The notes under the pieces: model-generated
Told to the model about the DNA's origin: nothing
What the model saw: the letters and a program-made list of their open reading frames with translations, nothing else
Databases searched by the model: none
In this document: positions 17,155-25,410 of the stretch, in pieces
How the letters are laid out: each line of letters begins with the position of its first letter
How positions within the stretch are numbered: the first letter of the stretch is position 1
NCBI GenBank assembly: GCA_016713725.1
Contig: JADJOO010000002.1
Location: 62,001-126,000, forward strand
Direction of reading: 5' to 3'
DNA: 64,000 nucleotides
From: Pseudomonadota bacterium
Lineage (GTDB): Bacteria > Pseudomonadota > Gammaproteobacteria > Steroidobacterales > Steroidobacteraceae
Program-made: the position numbers and the translations under genes

Positions 17155-18884
17155 GCGCCGAATCACGCCGCGTCGTGGTGGACCCGGTCACCCGGATCGA
17201 GGGACACCTGCGGATCGAGGTCGCCACCGACGCAGGCCGCCGCATTACGCAGGCCTACAGCTCCGGCACCATGGTGCGAGGTCTCGAAATCATCCTGCGC
17301 GGGCGCGACCCGCGCGACGCATGGGCGTTCGCGCAGCGCATCTGTGGTGTCTGCACGCTGGTGCACGGCATCGCATCGGTGCGCGCCGTCGAAGATGCGT
17401 TGCGCTGGAAGATTCCGCAGAACGCAAACCTTGTCCGCAACCTGATGATCGGCGCGCAGTACGTGCACGACCACGTCATGCACTTCTACCACCTGCATGC
17501 GCTCGACTGGGTCGACGTGGTCGCGGCGCTGCAGGCGGACCCGAAGGCCACCTCGACCCTGGCCCAGTCGATCAGCGGTTACGCGCGCTCGTCGCCGGGG
17601 TACTTCGGGGGCGTGCAGTAGCGCGTAAAGGTTCTCGTCGAGAGCGGGCAGCTCGGGATCTTCGCCAACGGTTACTGGGGGCACCCGGCCTACAAGCTGC
17701 CGCCGGAAGCGAACCTGATGGCCTTGGCGCACTACCTCGACGCGCTGGCGTGGCAGCGTGACGTCGCCAGGCTGCATGCCATCTTCGGCGGCAAGAATCC
17801 ACATCCGCATTTCGTGGTCGGCGGCGCGCCGAACCCGATCGACCTCGAGTCAGATTCGGCGATCAACGCCAGGCGCCTGTCCCAGGTGCAGGACATCATC
17901 CTGCGCATGCGCGAATTCGTCGACGAGGTTTACGTGCCGGACACGCTGGCCATCGCCGGCTTCTACAAGGAATGGGCGGCCCAGGGCGAGGGTCTCGGCA
18001 ATTTCCTGTGCTTCGGCGATTTTCCAGCGCAGTCGATCTTTGAAACTGCAGGTTTCCTGGTGCCGCGGGGCGTAATCCTGGATCGCGACCTGTCGCACAT
18101 CGAGGAGGTCGACCTCCACGATCCGGCGCAGATCGAGGAGTTCGTGAGCCACGCGTACTACGACTACGACGGCGGCAAGGACCGCGGCCTGCATCCGTAC
18201 AAGGGTGAGACGACGCTCAACTACACTGGCCCGCCCCCGCCGTACTCTCAGCTCAACGTCGCCAGGGGCTACTCCTGGATGAAGTCGCCGCGCTGGCGCG
18301 GCAAGGCGATGGAGGTCGGGCCACTGGCGCGCATGTTGATGCTGGTCGCCACCGGGCACGACCAGGCGAAGGAACTCGTGGACCAGACGCTGACCACGTT
18401 GCAACTGCCGCTCGCGGGCCTATATTCAACCCTCGGTCGTACTGCTGCGCGGACCCTCGAGACCAAGATCATCGCGGATGCGATGCAGGGCTGGTACGAC
18501 CGGCTGCTTGCAAACGTCAAGGCGGGCGACACGAAGACGTTCGATGACCGGTACTGGGACCCGGCAACCTGGCCGGCGCAGGCCCGAGGCGCCGGCTTCA
18601 TGGAAGCACCACGCGGCGCGCTGGGCCATTGGATCGTCATCGCGGACGGGCGGATCGCCAACTACCAGGCGGTGGTGCCGAGCACCTGGAATGCCGGCCC
18701 GCGCGATGCAACAAGCCAGCCGGGCGCATATGAAGCCGCGCTTGTCGGGCACGTGCTGCACGATCCCGACCAGCCGCTCGAGATTCTCCGTACGATCCAC
18801 AGCTTCGACCCCTGCATTGCATGCGCGGTGCACGTGCTGGATCCGGATGGCGGCGACGCGCTGTCGGTGCGTGTTGCCCGATGA
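17151..18884 (+). CDS. hynL: HynL, large subunit of the [NiFe] hydrogenase (in-frame amber codon)
   Basis: Read through, the frame codes 577 residues. Nickel ligands are all present: RICGVCTLVH (Cys65, Cys68) and the C-terminal DPCIACAVH, followed by a 16-residue tail (VLDPDGGDALSVRVAR) that the maturation protease would remove. Other family blocks: DPVTRIEGHLRIEV at the start, and NPHPHFVVGG in the middle. Codon 157 (17619-17621) is TAG, in a block reading YFGGVQ-stop-RVKVLVESGQ. The frame is continuous on both sides, so a single C-to-T change or base-call error would explain it. With the stop the product would be non-functional. Confidence 0.88.
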
Positions 18885-18943
18885 ACAACGCGCTGTGGTC
18901 AAGGCGGCCAGCCGGGCAGCGTGCGGGCACGAACTCGTCTAAC

Positions 18944-18959
18944 ATTAGCAACAGGTCAT
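18944..18959. promoter_or_regulatory. Degenerate ATTAG-N6 palindrome before lbpA
   Basis: ATTAG is perfect, but the right arm reads GTCAT (three of five positions match). It lies 63 nt before lbpA. It is the weakest of the six sites and is listed because of its position before the lipoate-binding protein and repressor genes. Confidence 0.35.
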
Positions 18960-19022
18960 AGTACGTCCGCCGCCCCACGCAGCCGCGTGGCGCGCTCCGG
19001 ACAGGCTTGAGGAGGCTGGATC

Positions 19023-19463
19023 ATGGCGACGGTGAAAGGCTGCAATCTCCCGGACGATCTTCTGTACGACGTCGAGAATCACATCTGGTTCAAGGAACTG
19101 GGTGATGGCACTGTCCGGGTCGGCATGACGGCCGTCGCCACTGCGATGGCAGGCAAGCTGGTGGCGTTCACGCCCAAGAGCGTCGGCAAGGACGTCAAGG
19201 CGGGCAAGTCGTGCGCGACCGTCGAGAGCGGCAAGTGGGTGGGTCCGGCCAAAGTCGCCGCTGCCGGTTCGGTGCTTGCAATAAACGAAACCCTGGTCGC
19301 GACGCCGAGCATCGCGAACGCGGACCCCTATGGCGAGGGCTGGTTGATCATCCTCAAGCCGGAAGACTGGGACAGCGTCAAGGGCGGGCTCGTGGCGGGA
19401 ACACAGGTCGCCGGGCCGTATGAGGCGAAGATGACAGCGGACGGGTTTGCTGGATGCGGCTGA
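19023..19463 (+). CDS. lbpA: LbpA, lipoate-binding protein of the sHdr system
   Basis: A 146-residue GcvH-like protein. The lipoylation site is Lys71 in TVESGKWVG, and the flanking GcvH folds (NHIWFKELGDGTVRVGMT, GEGWLIILKPEDW) are conserved. LbpA carries the lipoamide on which sHdr acts and cannot replace glycine-cleavage H protein. A short C-terminal extension ends in FAGCG. The genes for its lipoylation (radical SAM pair and sLpl) are at 2518-5935. The repressor gene downstream overlaps its 3' end by 10 nt, so lbpA and the repressor are co-transcribed. Confidence 0.95.
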   Translation: MATVKGCNLPDDLLYDVENHIWFKELGDGTVRVGMTAVATAMAGKLVAFTPKSVGKDVKAGKSCATVESGKWVGPAKVAAAGSVLAINETLVATPSIANADPYGEGWLIILKPEDWDSVKGGLVAGTQVAGPYEAKMTADGFAGCG

Positions 19464-19813
19464 AATCCCGCAGCGTGGCACGGGCGACAGCCGCCCCGGC
19501 GATGGTCATGGACCGTGCGACAGTGCGGCGGATGGAAAAGAACGCCACGCGCGCCTGCGGCGTGCTGGGGGCGATGTCGAATCCTTCGCGCCTGCTCATC
19601 CTCTGCCACTTGGCGGAGGGCGAGAAATCGGTCGGCGAACTCGAGCCGCTCATCGGCCTCAGTCAATCCGCCCTGTCGCAGCATCTCGCGGTGCTGCGCG
19701 GCAAGCACCTGGTGCGGACGCGGCGCGACGGACAGTCGATCCTGTACAGCCTCGCCAGCAAAGAGGCGACGGCGCTGATGCACACGCTGCACGAGCAGTT
19801 CTGCAAGTGCTGA
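19454..19813 (+). CDS. shdrR: ArsR-family repressor, sHdrR-type
   Basis: A 119-residue ArsR/SmtB-type winged-helix protein: NPSRLLILCHLAEGEKSV, then the recognition helix SQSALSQHLAVLR and the wing RTRRDGQSILYSL. It lacks the metal-binding ELCVCDL motif. Instead it has a Cys in LLILCHL and a C-terminal CKC, fitting a thiol/persulfide switch as in sHdrR and SoxR-type repressors. It overlaps lbpA by 10 nt. Starts at 19502 or 19532 are also possible. It is the obvious candidate to bind the ATTAG-N6-CTAAT sites found at six places in the island. Confidence 0.85.
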   Translation: MRLKSRSVARATAAPAMVMDRATVRRMEKNATRACGVLGAMSNPSRLLILCHLAEGEKSVGELEPLIGLSQSALSQHLAVLRGKHLVRTRRDGQSILYSLASKEATALMHTLHEQFCKC

Positions 19814-19814
19814 A

Positions 19815-19874
19815 GGGAAATTGGGGACGCTCACCTATTTCCTGTCGGAAATAGGTGAGCGTCCCCTATTTCCC
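19815..19874. terminator. Long perfect hairpin between shdrR and the convergent rhodanese gene
   Basis: A 20-bp perfect stem (19823-19842 with 19847-19866, loop TGTC) is extended by a further 7 bp after one mismatch (19815-19821 with 19868-19874). The arm begins GGGGACGCTCACC. It lies between the 3' ends of two converging operons, so it can end both. No clear T-run follows. The sequence resembles REP-type palindromes, so it may be a dispersed repeat that serves as a terminator. Confidence 0.7.
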
Positions 19875-19883
19875 CTATTTGCT

Positions 19884-20531
19884 TCAGCAGCCCTCTTTCT
19901 TTTTCTTGCGCGGCGCGACCGGAGACACGGCTCCTGAGGGCATCGGCGCCGCGAGCTTGGGCAGTTCCATGGGTATCGGGGCCGCCACCCCACCCTCTGC
20001 GCGCGGTTCGCCGCCGAAGAATCGCGACAGCGTTGCCGCCCGCTCGAATCGCGCGCGCTCCGCGGCCGACGCCTGCGCCGGCAATGCGGGGTAGAGCACG
20101 TCGTCCTTCCAACCCTCAAGACCGCCCAGCACCGTGTACACCGCGCGGTACCCCTGCGCCTGCATCAGCATCCAGGCCTGTGCTGCATGGATGCCGCCGT
20201 CGGAGTACAGCACGATCTTCTCATTGCGCAGGAACGGAAACTCCGGCAACGCGGCGACAGTGACGTTCTCCGCCGTGGGGATGTGATACGCGGCGTAATC
20301 CGACGCGGTGCGCAGGTCGATCAGGCGATAGTCCGAGCGGCCCTGCACGATCCAGGCTGCAAGCTCGGAGGGAGTGACGTGATCGACCTCTTTCTCGACG
20401 ATCAGTGCCAGCTCGCGCGTGTCGAGCGAGACGACGGGCCCGCGGTGTGGAACGCTGAACAAAGCCAGCGCACCCAGCGCCACGGCCACGGCCGCCAGCC
20501 TCTGGTTCAGCGTCAGCGCAGGAAGCTTCAT
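19884..20531 (-). CDS. Exported rhodanese-like protein without the active-site cysteine
   Basis: A 215-residue protein with an N-terminal hydrophobic anchor or signal (residues 10-30) and one rhodanese domain (YRLIDLRTASDYAAYHIPTA, then IVLYSDGGIHAAQAW, GYRAVYTVLGGLEGW). Where rhodaneses have the catalytic Cys (VLYC), this one has Asp-Gly in LYSDGG, so classical thiosulfate sulfurtransfer is not expected. The C-terminal tail ends RKKKKEGC, placing its only Cys at the end. It is the last gene of the minus-strand molybdoenzyme/YeeE operon and overlaps the YeeE gene by 4 nt. It may bind or present sulfur species in the periplasm; that is inference. Confidence 0.82.
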   Translation of the reverse strand: MKLPALTLNQRLAAVAVALGALALFSVPHRGPVVSLDTRELALIVEKEVDHVTPSELAAWIVQGRSDYRLIDLRTASDYAAYHIPTAENVTVAALPEFPFLRNEKIVLYSDGGIHAAQAWMLMQAQGYRAVYTVLGGLEGWKDDVLYPALPAQASAAERARFERAATLSRFFGGEPRAEGGVAAPIPMELPKLAAPMPSGAVSPVAPRKKKKEGC

Positions 20532-21115
20532 GCCTTGTCTCCGAAACGGCGCTCGACGAGCGTCGCCGCAGAGAACCCGGCGACGGCGATCAGGACGACT
20601 GCAAACACGACCAGGCCCCAGGGCAGGTCAAACACTTCGGGCAGTGTTACCTGGCCCAATTCGTTGGAGTTCACGAAACCCTTGATCCAGGGAAACACCT
20701 CGGCATAGGCGAGCGTCCCGGCGCCGATGCCGAACGCATACACGAAGCCGTCGATCCGGCCGGTCGCGAGCGAAGCCACCGACGTCCCCGGGCAATAACC
20801 GCCCACGACGAAGCCCACGCCGAGCACCAGTCCACCCACGATCTGCGGCACGAGGTGCGTAGGTACCAGGTAGACGAGGCTCAGGTCGAGCCAGCCGAGC
20901 CAGCCCAGGTAGGTGACCCCGAGCATGGCCGTGACGATCGCGGTGAACATCACCTTGAACACGGACATGTCGTACAGGTAGAACTGCGCCGCCAGCTTGC
21001 GCGCGCTGCCGAATCCGGCACGCTCGAGGAAGAAGCCGAAGCCGGTGCCGAGGACGAAGGCGAGGACGAGGGACATCTCGTCGCCGAAAAAGCCATACTT
21101 ATAGAAGGGAGCCAT
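20528..21115 (-). CDS. YeeE/YedE-family transporter, first half-type
   Basis: A 195-residue membrane protein starting MAPFYKYGFFGDE, with several hydrophobic helices and the family motif GGYCPGTSVASLATG that contains the conserved Cys. YeeE/YedE proteins move thiosulfate or other sulfur compounds across the inner membrane by relay between such cysteines. A two-gene arrangement, with a partner carrying the other Cys motif (next entry), is common in sulfur oxidisers. I preferred the start at 21115, two bases after the partner's stop, over an upstream frame without homology. Confidence 0.88.
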   Translation of the reverse strand: MAPFYKYGFFGDEMSLVLAFVLGTGFGFFLERAGFGSARKLAAQFYLYDMSVFKVMFTAIVTAMLGVTYLGWLGWLDLSLVYLVPTHLVPQIVGGLVLGVGFVVGGYCPGTSVASLATGRIDGFVYAFGIGAGTLAYAEVFPWIKGFVNSNELGQVTLPEVFDLPWGLVVFAVVLIAVAGFSAATLVERRFGDKA

Positions 21116-21117
21116 GA

Positions 21118-21675
21118 TTACCGCCACTGCCAGCGCATGAACCAGGCGACTGCGTAGCCGCCGACGAACACCATCAGCATGAAGGCCCAGCTGCCCACGT
21201 TGAGCAACGCGCCGCCAGTGAGGGCCTGCCCGCTCGTGCAGCCTCGCGCGAGATGCGCACCGAACGCCATCAGGATGCCGCCGGCAAATGCGCACAACAA
21301 CCGCACTCCCGTCGACACGCGCGGACCTTTCTCCACCATGATGCGCGCCCGCCCAGCCAGCAATCCCGAGAACAGCGCGCCGGCCATGACGCCCAGCACC
21401 TCGAAGACGAGCCAGGCCTTGAGCGGATGCGTGGTGCCGTCGCCGAGATAGCCCTGCAGGTATTCATTGGACTGCGCATGCGCTGGAGCCACCAGGTTGA
21501 CCAGCCACGCGACGCTGGAACTGAATGCGCCGGAAGCGCCGAGGCCGCGACCGACCAGCACGAACGCAGCGAGCAGTACCAGCCCAAGGCCGATGCCTGC
21601 GAGATAGGGATTCCAGTAGGGGCTGGCCGGTCGGCCGGACCCCCGCATCACGGCGGGACGATGGTCGCTCGACAC
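21118..21675 (-). CDS. YeeE/YedE-family transporter, partner half-type
   Basis: A 185-residue membrane protein. An N-terminal helix (residues about 22-42, PYLAGIGLGLVLLAAFVLVG) is followed by a loop and further helices, with the motif GAHLARGCTSGQALTGGA, the second conserved Cys block of the family. Together with the downstream gene it makes a split YeeE-type channel. It is embedded in the same operon as the molybdoenzyme, so it could import or export the enzyme's substrate. Confidence 0.88.
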   Translation of the reverse strand: MSSDHRPAVMRGSGRPASPYWNPYLAGIGLGLVLLAAFVLVGRGLGASGAFSSSVAWLVNLVAPAHAQSNEYLQGYLGDGTTHPLKAWLVFEVLGVMAGALFSGLLAGRARIMVEKGPRVSTGVRLLCAFAGGILMAFGAHLARGCTSGQALTGGALLNVGSWAFMLMVFVGGYAVAWFMRWQWR

Positions 21676-21711
21676 GTCATTGACCTCCAGGGGGATGGAC
21701 GCAGTTGTGGG

Positions 21712-22647
21712 TCACGGCGAGATCCACTCGCTGTACTGACCGGCGTAGACGATGACGAAGCGCAACGCGAGCCCGCCCAGCAGCACGAGCAGCGGCGCGA
21801 TGACCGTGTGCGGGATGCGCCCCGCCACCATCAGGGACTGGATCGCGAGCGGGAGCAGGATCCCGAGCCCCACGACGAGGACCCAGAACACGGCAGTGAA
21901 GGGGCCGCCGAGCAGCAATTGCGCGGATTGCGCGTGCACGGCACCCACCGTCAGGTGCCCGATCAGGAACAACGCGATCAGTCCGAGTTCCGTCATCAGG
22001 AACAGGTTGTCGAAGCGGATCAATTGCTCCTGTTCGTCATGGCCCGGCGCGATGACGTGCGCGAATGCTGCCCCGGCCGACAAGCCCGAGACGAGAAAGA
22101 GCGGGCCGAGCACCGCACTGGCCCACAGCGGCCGGGCACCCAGGCTGCTGAGCAGGATCCCGGTGTAGATGCCGAGGGCAATGCCGACGACGATATTGGC
22201 GAGGCTCAGCCAACGCGTCGCAGTGTGCGACTTCAGCTGCCGGGCAAAAGCCGCGAGCGCCGGCCAGCGGTCAAGCCAGCCGTCCGCCAGCGTCGCCAGC
22301 GCACCAAGCGCCAGCACGGGATAGACGAGCAGCAGGATCCAGCCGCCCCACGACATCGGCGACAGCGGCTGCAGCGTCAGGTACATGCGCCAGACGTACA
22401 GCTTGTGCTCGAGGTCGAGGAACAGCGCACCCATGCCGAGGCTGATGAGCACCAGGCCGATCCAGGGGAGCCGGTCGCTGACGCTCGGCTGGCCCGGCGC
22501 GCGCGCCTGCCGCTGCAGGTAACCGGTGAGCACCATCGAGCCGGCCACCCAGCCGCCGAGGAACAGGTAGACGGGAATCTGCCACTCCCACACGTGCAGC
22601 GTGGGATCGACCAGCGGATTGTGACGGGTGGTGAGCAGTTCGATCAT
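21712..22647 (-). CDS. NrfD/PsrC-type quinone-interacting membrane subunit
   Basis: A 311-residue polytopic membrane protein of the NrfD/PsrC family (eight to nine hydrophobic segments; WEWQIPVYLFLGGWVAGSMV at the N-terminus is a family signature). It anchors the molybdoenzyme and FeS subunit and exchanges electrons with quinone. The start MIELLTTRHN at 22647 lies 7 nt after the FeS gene stop. With the two upstream genes it forms a complete three-subunit complex of Psr/Phs type. Confidence 0.9.
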   Translation of the reverse strand: MIELLTTRHNPLVDPTLHVWEWQIPVYLFLGGWVAGSMVLTGYLQRQARAPGQPSVSDRLPWIGLVLISLGMGALFLDLEHKLYVWRMYLTLQPLSPMSWGGWILLLVYPVLALGALATLADGWLDRWPALAAFARQLKSHTATRWLSLANIVVGIALGIYTGILLSSLGARPLWASAVLGPLFLVSGLSAGAAFAHVIAPGHDEQEQLIRFDNLFLMTELGLIALFLIGHLTVGAVHAQSAQLLLGGPFTAVFWVLVVGLGILLPLAIQSLMVAGRIPHTVIAPLLVLLGGLALRFVIVYAGQYSEWISP

Positions 22648-22654
22648 CGCCGCG

Positions 22655-23194
22655 TCACTCCAGGTAGAAGATGCGTGGTCGGGTACCCGCATCCGGCTTC
22701 AGCACGAAATGACGACGCGTGGCGATCAGGCGGCTGACCTCGGACTCGGGGTCGTCGAGATCGCCGAAATGCATGCAGCGGGTCGGGCAGACGTCGACAC
22801 AGGCTGGCGCCAGGCCGCGTTCGACCCGGTGCATGCAGAACGTGCACTTGTCGGCATAGCCGTCGGGGTGGATGAAGCGGGCGCCGTACGGGCACGCGGC
22901 AAGACAGGCCTTGCAGCCGATGCACTTGTCGTGATCCACGAGCACGACCTTGCCGAAGTCCTGCACGTGGCTCGCGCCCGTCGGGCAGCAGGTCACACAG
23001 GGTGGCGACTCGCAGTGGTTGCAGCGCTCCGAGGTGATCGTGAGCCGCAGATCCGGCATCTCGCCCTGCAGGCGCTGGCTGATCCAGTCGCGGCAGTGCC
23101 CGTCGGGAACGTCGTTCTCCGTCTTGCACGCGACGACGCAGTCCATGCAGCCGACGCATTTCTTCGTATCGATGACCATGCCGAAACGCGCCAC
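22655..23194 (-). CDS. Four-cluster ferredoxin subunit of the molybdoenzyme complex
   Basis: A 179-residue FeS protein with four cysteine groups: CVGCMDCVVAC near residue 13, CNHCESPPCVTCCP in the middle, CIGCKACLAACP, and CTFCMHRVERGLAPACVDVCP. That is the standard DmsB/PsrB/PhsB pattern of four [4Fe-4S] clusters wiring the molybdenum site to the membrane subunit. It lacks its own signal peptide, as usual; it would be exported together with the Tat-tagged catalytic subunit. Three bases separate it from the catalytic gene. Confidence 0.93.
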   Translation of the reverse strand: MARFGMVIDTKKCVGCMDCVVACKTENDVPDGHCRDWISQRLQGEMPDLRLTITSERCNHCESPPCVTCCPTGASHVQDFGKVVLVDHDKCIGCKACLAACPYGARFIHPDGYADKCTFCMHRVERGLAPACVDVCPTRCMHFGDLDDPESEVSRLIATRRHFVLKPDAGTRPRIFYLE

Positions 23195-23197
23195 GCT

Positions 23198-25387
23198 TCA
23201 CGCTCCCTGTTCGATGGTCACGAAGTTCACGTTGATGCCGGTACCGCCCATCAGCGGATCCACGGCGTAACGCGTCATGAGTTGCGCGTCGCTCGCGCCT
23301 TTGCCAAAGGTGCTGCGCAGGCCTTTGGACGTGTGCCCGAAGCCGTGCACCATGTAGACGCAGTCCGGGCGGATCGCCGCCGTCACGCGAGCCTTCACCC
23401 GGTCGCTGATGACGCCGTCCTGGTTGCGCAGGCGCACGTAGTCGCCGCTGCGCAACCCGAGACGCGCGCCGACGTCGCCGTTGACCCAGATCTCGTTCTC
23501 GTCCATCGCATCGCGCAGCACGGGGTTGGACTGGGTGCGACTGAACGTGTGCACGGGCGCGCGGCCGGACAGCAGTCGGAACGAGCCCGGCGGCCCGTCC
23601 GCGGGGCGCGTGTAGCGCGGCACCGGATCGAAGCCTGCATCCTTCAGCTGCGTCGAATAGAACTCGATTTTTCCCGAGGGCGTCGGAAACTCGGCCGGGA
23701 CACCGTCCTCGAAGTACAACGGCTGTTGCGGACCGCGGACGAGGCCTTTCTGCTTCAACTCAGCGAGACTGAGCCCGGCGCCCTTCAGCCGGTAATCGAG
23801 GTATTCCTCGATGTCATGCCAGGGATAATAGGCGCCGAGACCTAACTTGAGCGCGAGCTCGCGGGCGATCCACCAGTTGGGCTTCTGATCAGCCGGGGGA
23901 GTCACGACCGGCTGTCGCAACGCAATGAACGGTTCTCGGAAGGTCTCGACATTGAGCTCGTCATAGCGCTCGAGGTAGGTCGCCTCGGGCAGCACGACGT
24001 CCGCCCACCCCGCGATTTCCGACGGGATGACGTCCACGACGACGAGCAGGTCGAGCGCGCGAATGGCGCGGATCGTTTCTTCCTGGTTCGGCATCGCATG
24101 GATCAGGTTGGTCGCGTACACGAACCAGCCCTTGATCGGATACGGCTGGCCGGTGATCGTCGCCTCGCGGATACCCGAGGTGAGGGCTTCCGTCGCGAAC
24201 GGATACCGCTGGTTCGGGTTGTCCACCTTGCCGCGATCCGATTTCGGGTAGGGCGGATACGGATAGGCCGGCACGTCCATGCTCGACGGGTAGTAGAAGC
24301 CGCCCTTGCGGCCCCAACTGCCGAGCAGCGCATTGAGCAACGCGATGGCGCGGCTGCGCTGCGTGTCGTCGCCATACCAGGTGGCATGGCGTCCCGGGTG
24401 CACCAGCGTCGCGGGACGGTGACGCGCCATTTCGCGCGCCGTGGCGCGGATGGTCTCCGGCGCAATGCCCGTTTCAGGGTATGCCCACTCCGGCGTGTAC
24501 TGCGCCAGTTCAGCCTTGAAGTAGTCGAAGCCGTAGCCGTGCTGCGTGACGTAATCCGTGTCGTACAGGCCTTCGGTCACCAGGACGTTCATCCAGGCGA
24601 GCAACAACGCGAGGTCCGAACCCGGTTTCACCGGCAGGTAGTGCTTCGCCTTGCTCGCCGCAATGGAGAAGCGCGGGTCCGCCACGATGATCGTCGCGCC
24701 GTTGCCGTTCGCTTCCGCGAATTCCTGCACCTGCGTGTTGTGCATGTTCTCGCCGAGGTGCGAGCCGATCAGCACCAGGCAGCGGGCATTGCGGATGTCG
24801 GTGCGTTCGGGTGAGCCGATTTCCTCGCCGAACGTCAGGTTGAAGCCCACGTCGCGGGGGCCGCGGCACTGTGCAAACGACGGAGCCGCGCTGTTGGTGA
24901 TGCCGTACGCCCTGAGCGTGTGCTTGAGGAACGTCCCGCCGATGCCGTGGCTGAACAGGGCGACCGCTTCCGGTCCAAATTTCGCCTTGATTGTCTGCAT
25001 GCGCTCGGCGATGTAACCGAGAGCCTCGTCCCAGGTCACCTCGACCCACTTTTCCTCGCCGCGTGCCTTGTGCCGCATCAGCGGCGCGCGCAGGCGGTCG
25101 GGATCGATGCTGGCGCCGATGCCGCCGGTGCCGCGGGGGCAGAGCCTGCCTCTGCACAGCGGATCGTCCGGGTTGCCGACGATCTTCCACAATTGTCCAT
25201 CGCGAACGTGCGCAACGGCATTGCACTTCCAGAAGCAGATGTCGCAATAAGTAGGAACGGTGTGGACGCCGCCCGTGCCTGCGGGCATCGCGCCGCCCAG
25301 CGACCGGTTCGAGGCCGCAGCCAGCGTGGCGGCCCCCGCGCCGAAACCGGCGATCTTGAGAAATCGCCGGCGCGAAATGCGATTCAT
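23198..25387 (-). CDS. Tat-exported molybdopterin oxidoreductase, PsrA/PhsA-like
   Basis: A 729-residue molybdenum enzyme of the DMSO-reductase family. The twin-arginine signal is SRRRFLKIAGFG (residues 5-16). The N-terminal [4Fe-4S] motif is CDICFWKCN with a distant LCRGRLCPRG; a Cys in FAQCRGPRDVG is the probable molybdenum ligand, as in polysulfide and thiosulfate reductases. Blocks for the two guanine-dinucleotide cofactors follow. The export signal separates it from the cytoplasmic sulfite dehydrogenase SoeA, so a periplasmic enzyme acting on polysulfide, thiosulfate or sulfur is more likely; direction is not predictable. A perfect palindrome lies 23 nt upstream. The first in-frame ATG (25408) would add seven residues before the signal. 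Confidence 0.88.
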   Translation of the reverse strand: MNRISRRRFLKIAGFGAGAATLAAASNRSLGGAMPAGTGGVHTVPTYCDICFWKCNAVAHVRDGQLWKIVGNPDDPLCRGRLCPRGTGGIGASIDPDRLRAPLMRHKARGEEKWVEVTWDEALGYIAERMQTIKAKFGPEAVALFSHGIGGTFLKHTLRAYGITNSAAPSFAQCRGPRDVGFNLTFGEEIGSPERTDIRNARCLVLIGSHLGENMHNTQVQEFAEANGNGATIIVADPRFSIAASKAKHYLPVKPGSDLALLLAWMNVLVTEGLYDTDYVTQHGYGFDYFKAELAQYTPEWAYPETGIAPETIRATAREMARHRPATLVHPGRHATWYGDDTQRSRAIALLNALLGSWGRKGGFYYPSSMDVPAYPYPPYPKSDRGKVDNPNQRYPFATEALTSGIREATITGQPYPIKGWFVYATNLIHAMPNQEETIRAIRALDLLVVVDVIPSEIAGWADVVLPEATYLERYDELNVETFREPFIALRQPVVTPPADQKPNWWIARELALKLGLGAYYPWHDIEEYLDYRLKGAGLSLAELKQKGLVRGPQQPLYFEDGVPAEFPTPSGKIEFYSTQLKDAGFDPVPRYTRPADGPPGSFRLLSGRAPVHTFSRTQSNPVLRDAMDENEIWVNGDVGARLGLRSGDYVRLRNQDGVISDRVKARVTAAIRPDCVYMVHGFGHTSKGLRSTFGKGASDAQLMTRYAVDPLMGGTGINVNFVTIEQGA

Positions 25388-25410
25388 GACCTCTTTCCTG
25401 CGCTGCACTA

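Noticed and set aside
17151..18884. The TAG in hynL considered as a pyrrolysine or other recoded codon
   Set aside because: It lies in a region with no conserved special residue, no recoding signal is visible, and other small errors cluster in the same operon. A base error or point mutation is simpler.
19023..19463. lbpA considered as glycine cleavage H protein (gcvH)
   Set aside because: No gcvT or gcvP nearby; the context is sHdr plus sLpl and LipS-type genes, and the C-terminal extension fits LbpA.
23198..25387. Molybdoenzyme considered as cytoplasmic sulfite dehydrogenase SoeA
   Set aside because: It has a Tat signal (SRRRFLK), so it is exported; SoeA is cytoplasmic and lacks one. A Psr/Phs-like label fits better.
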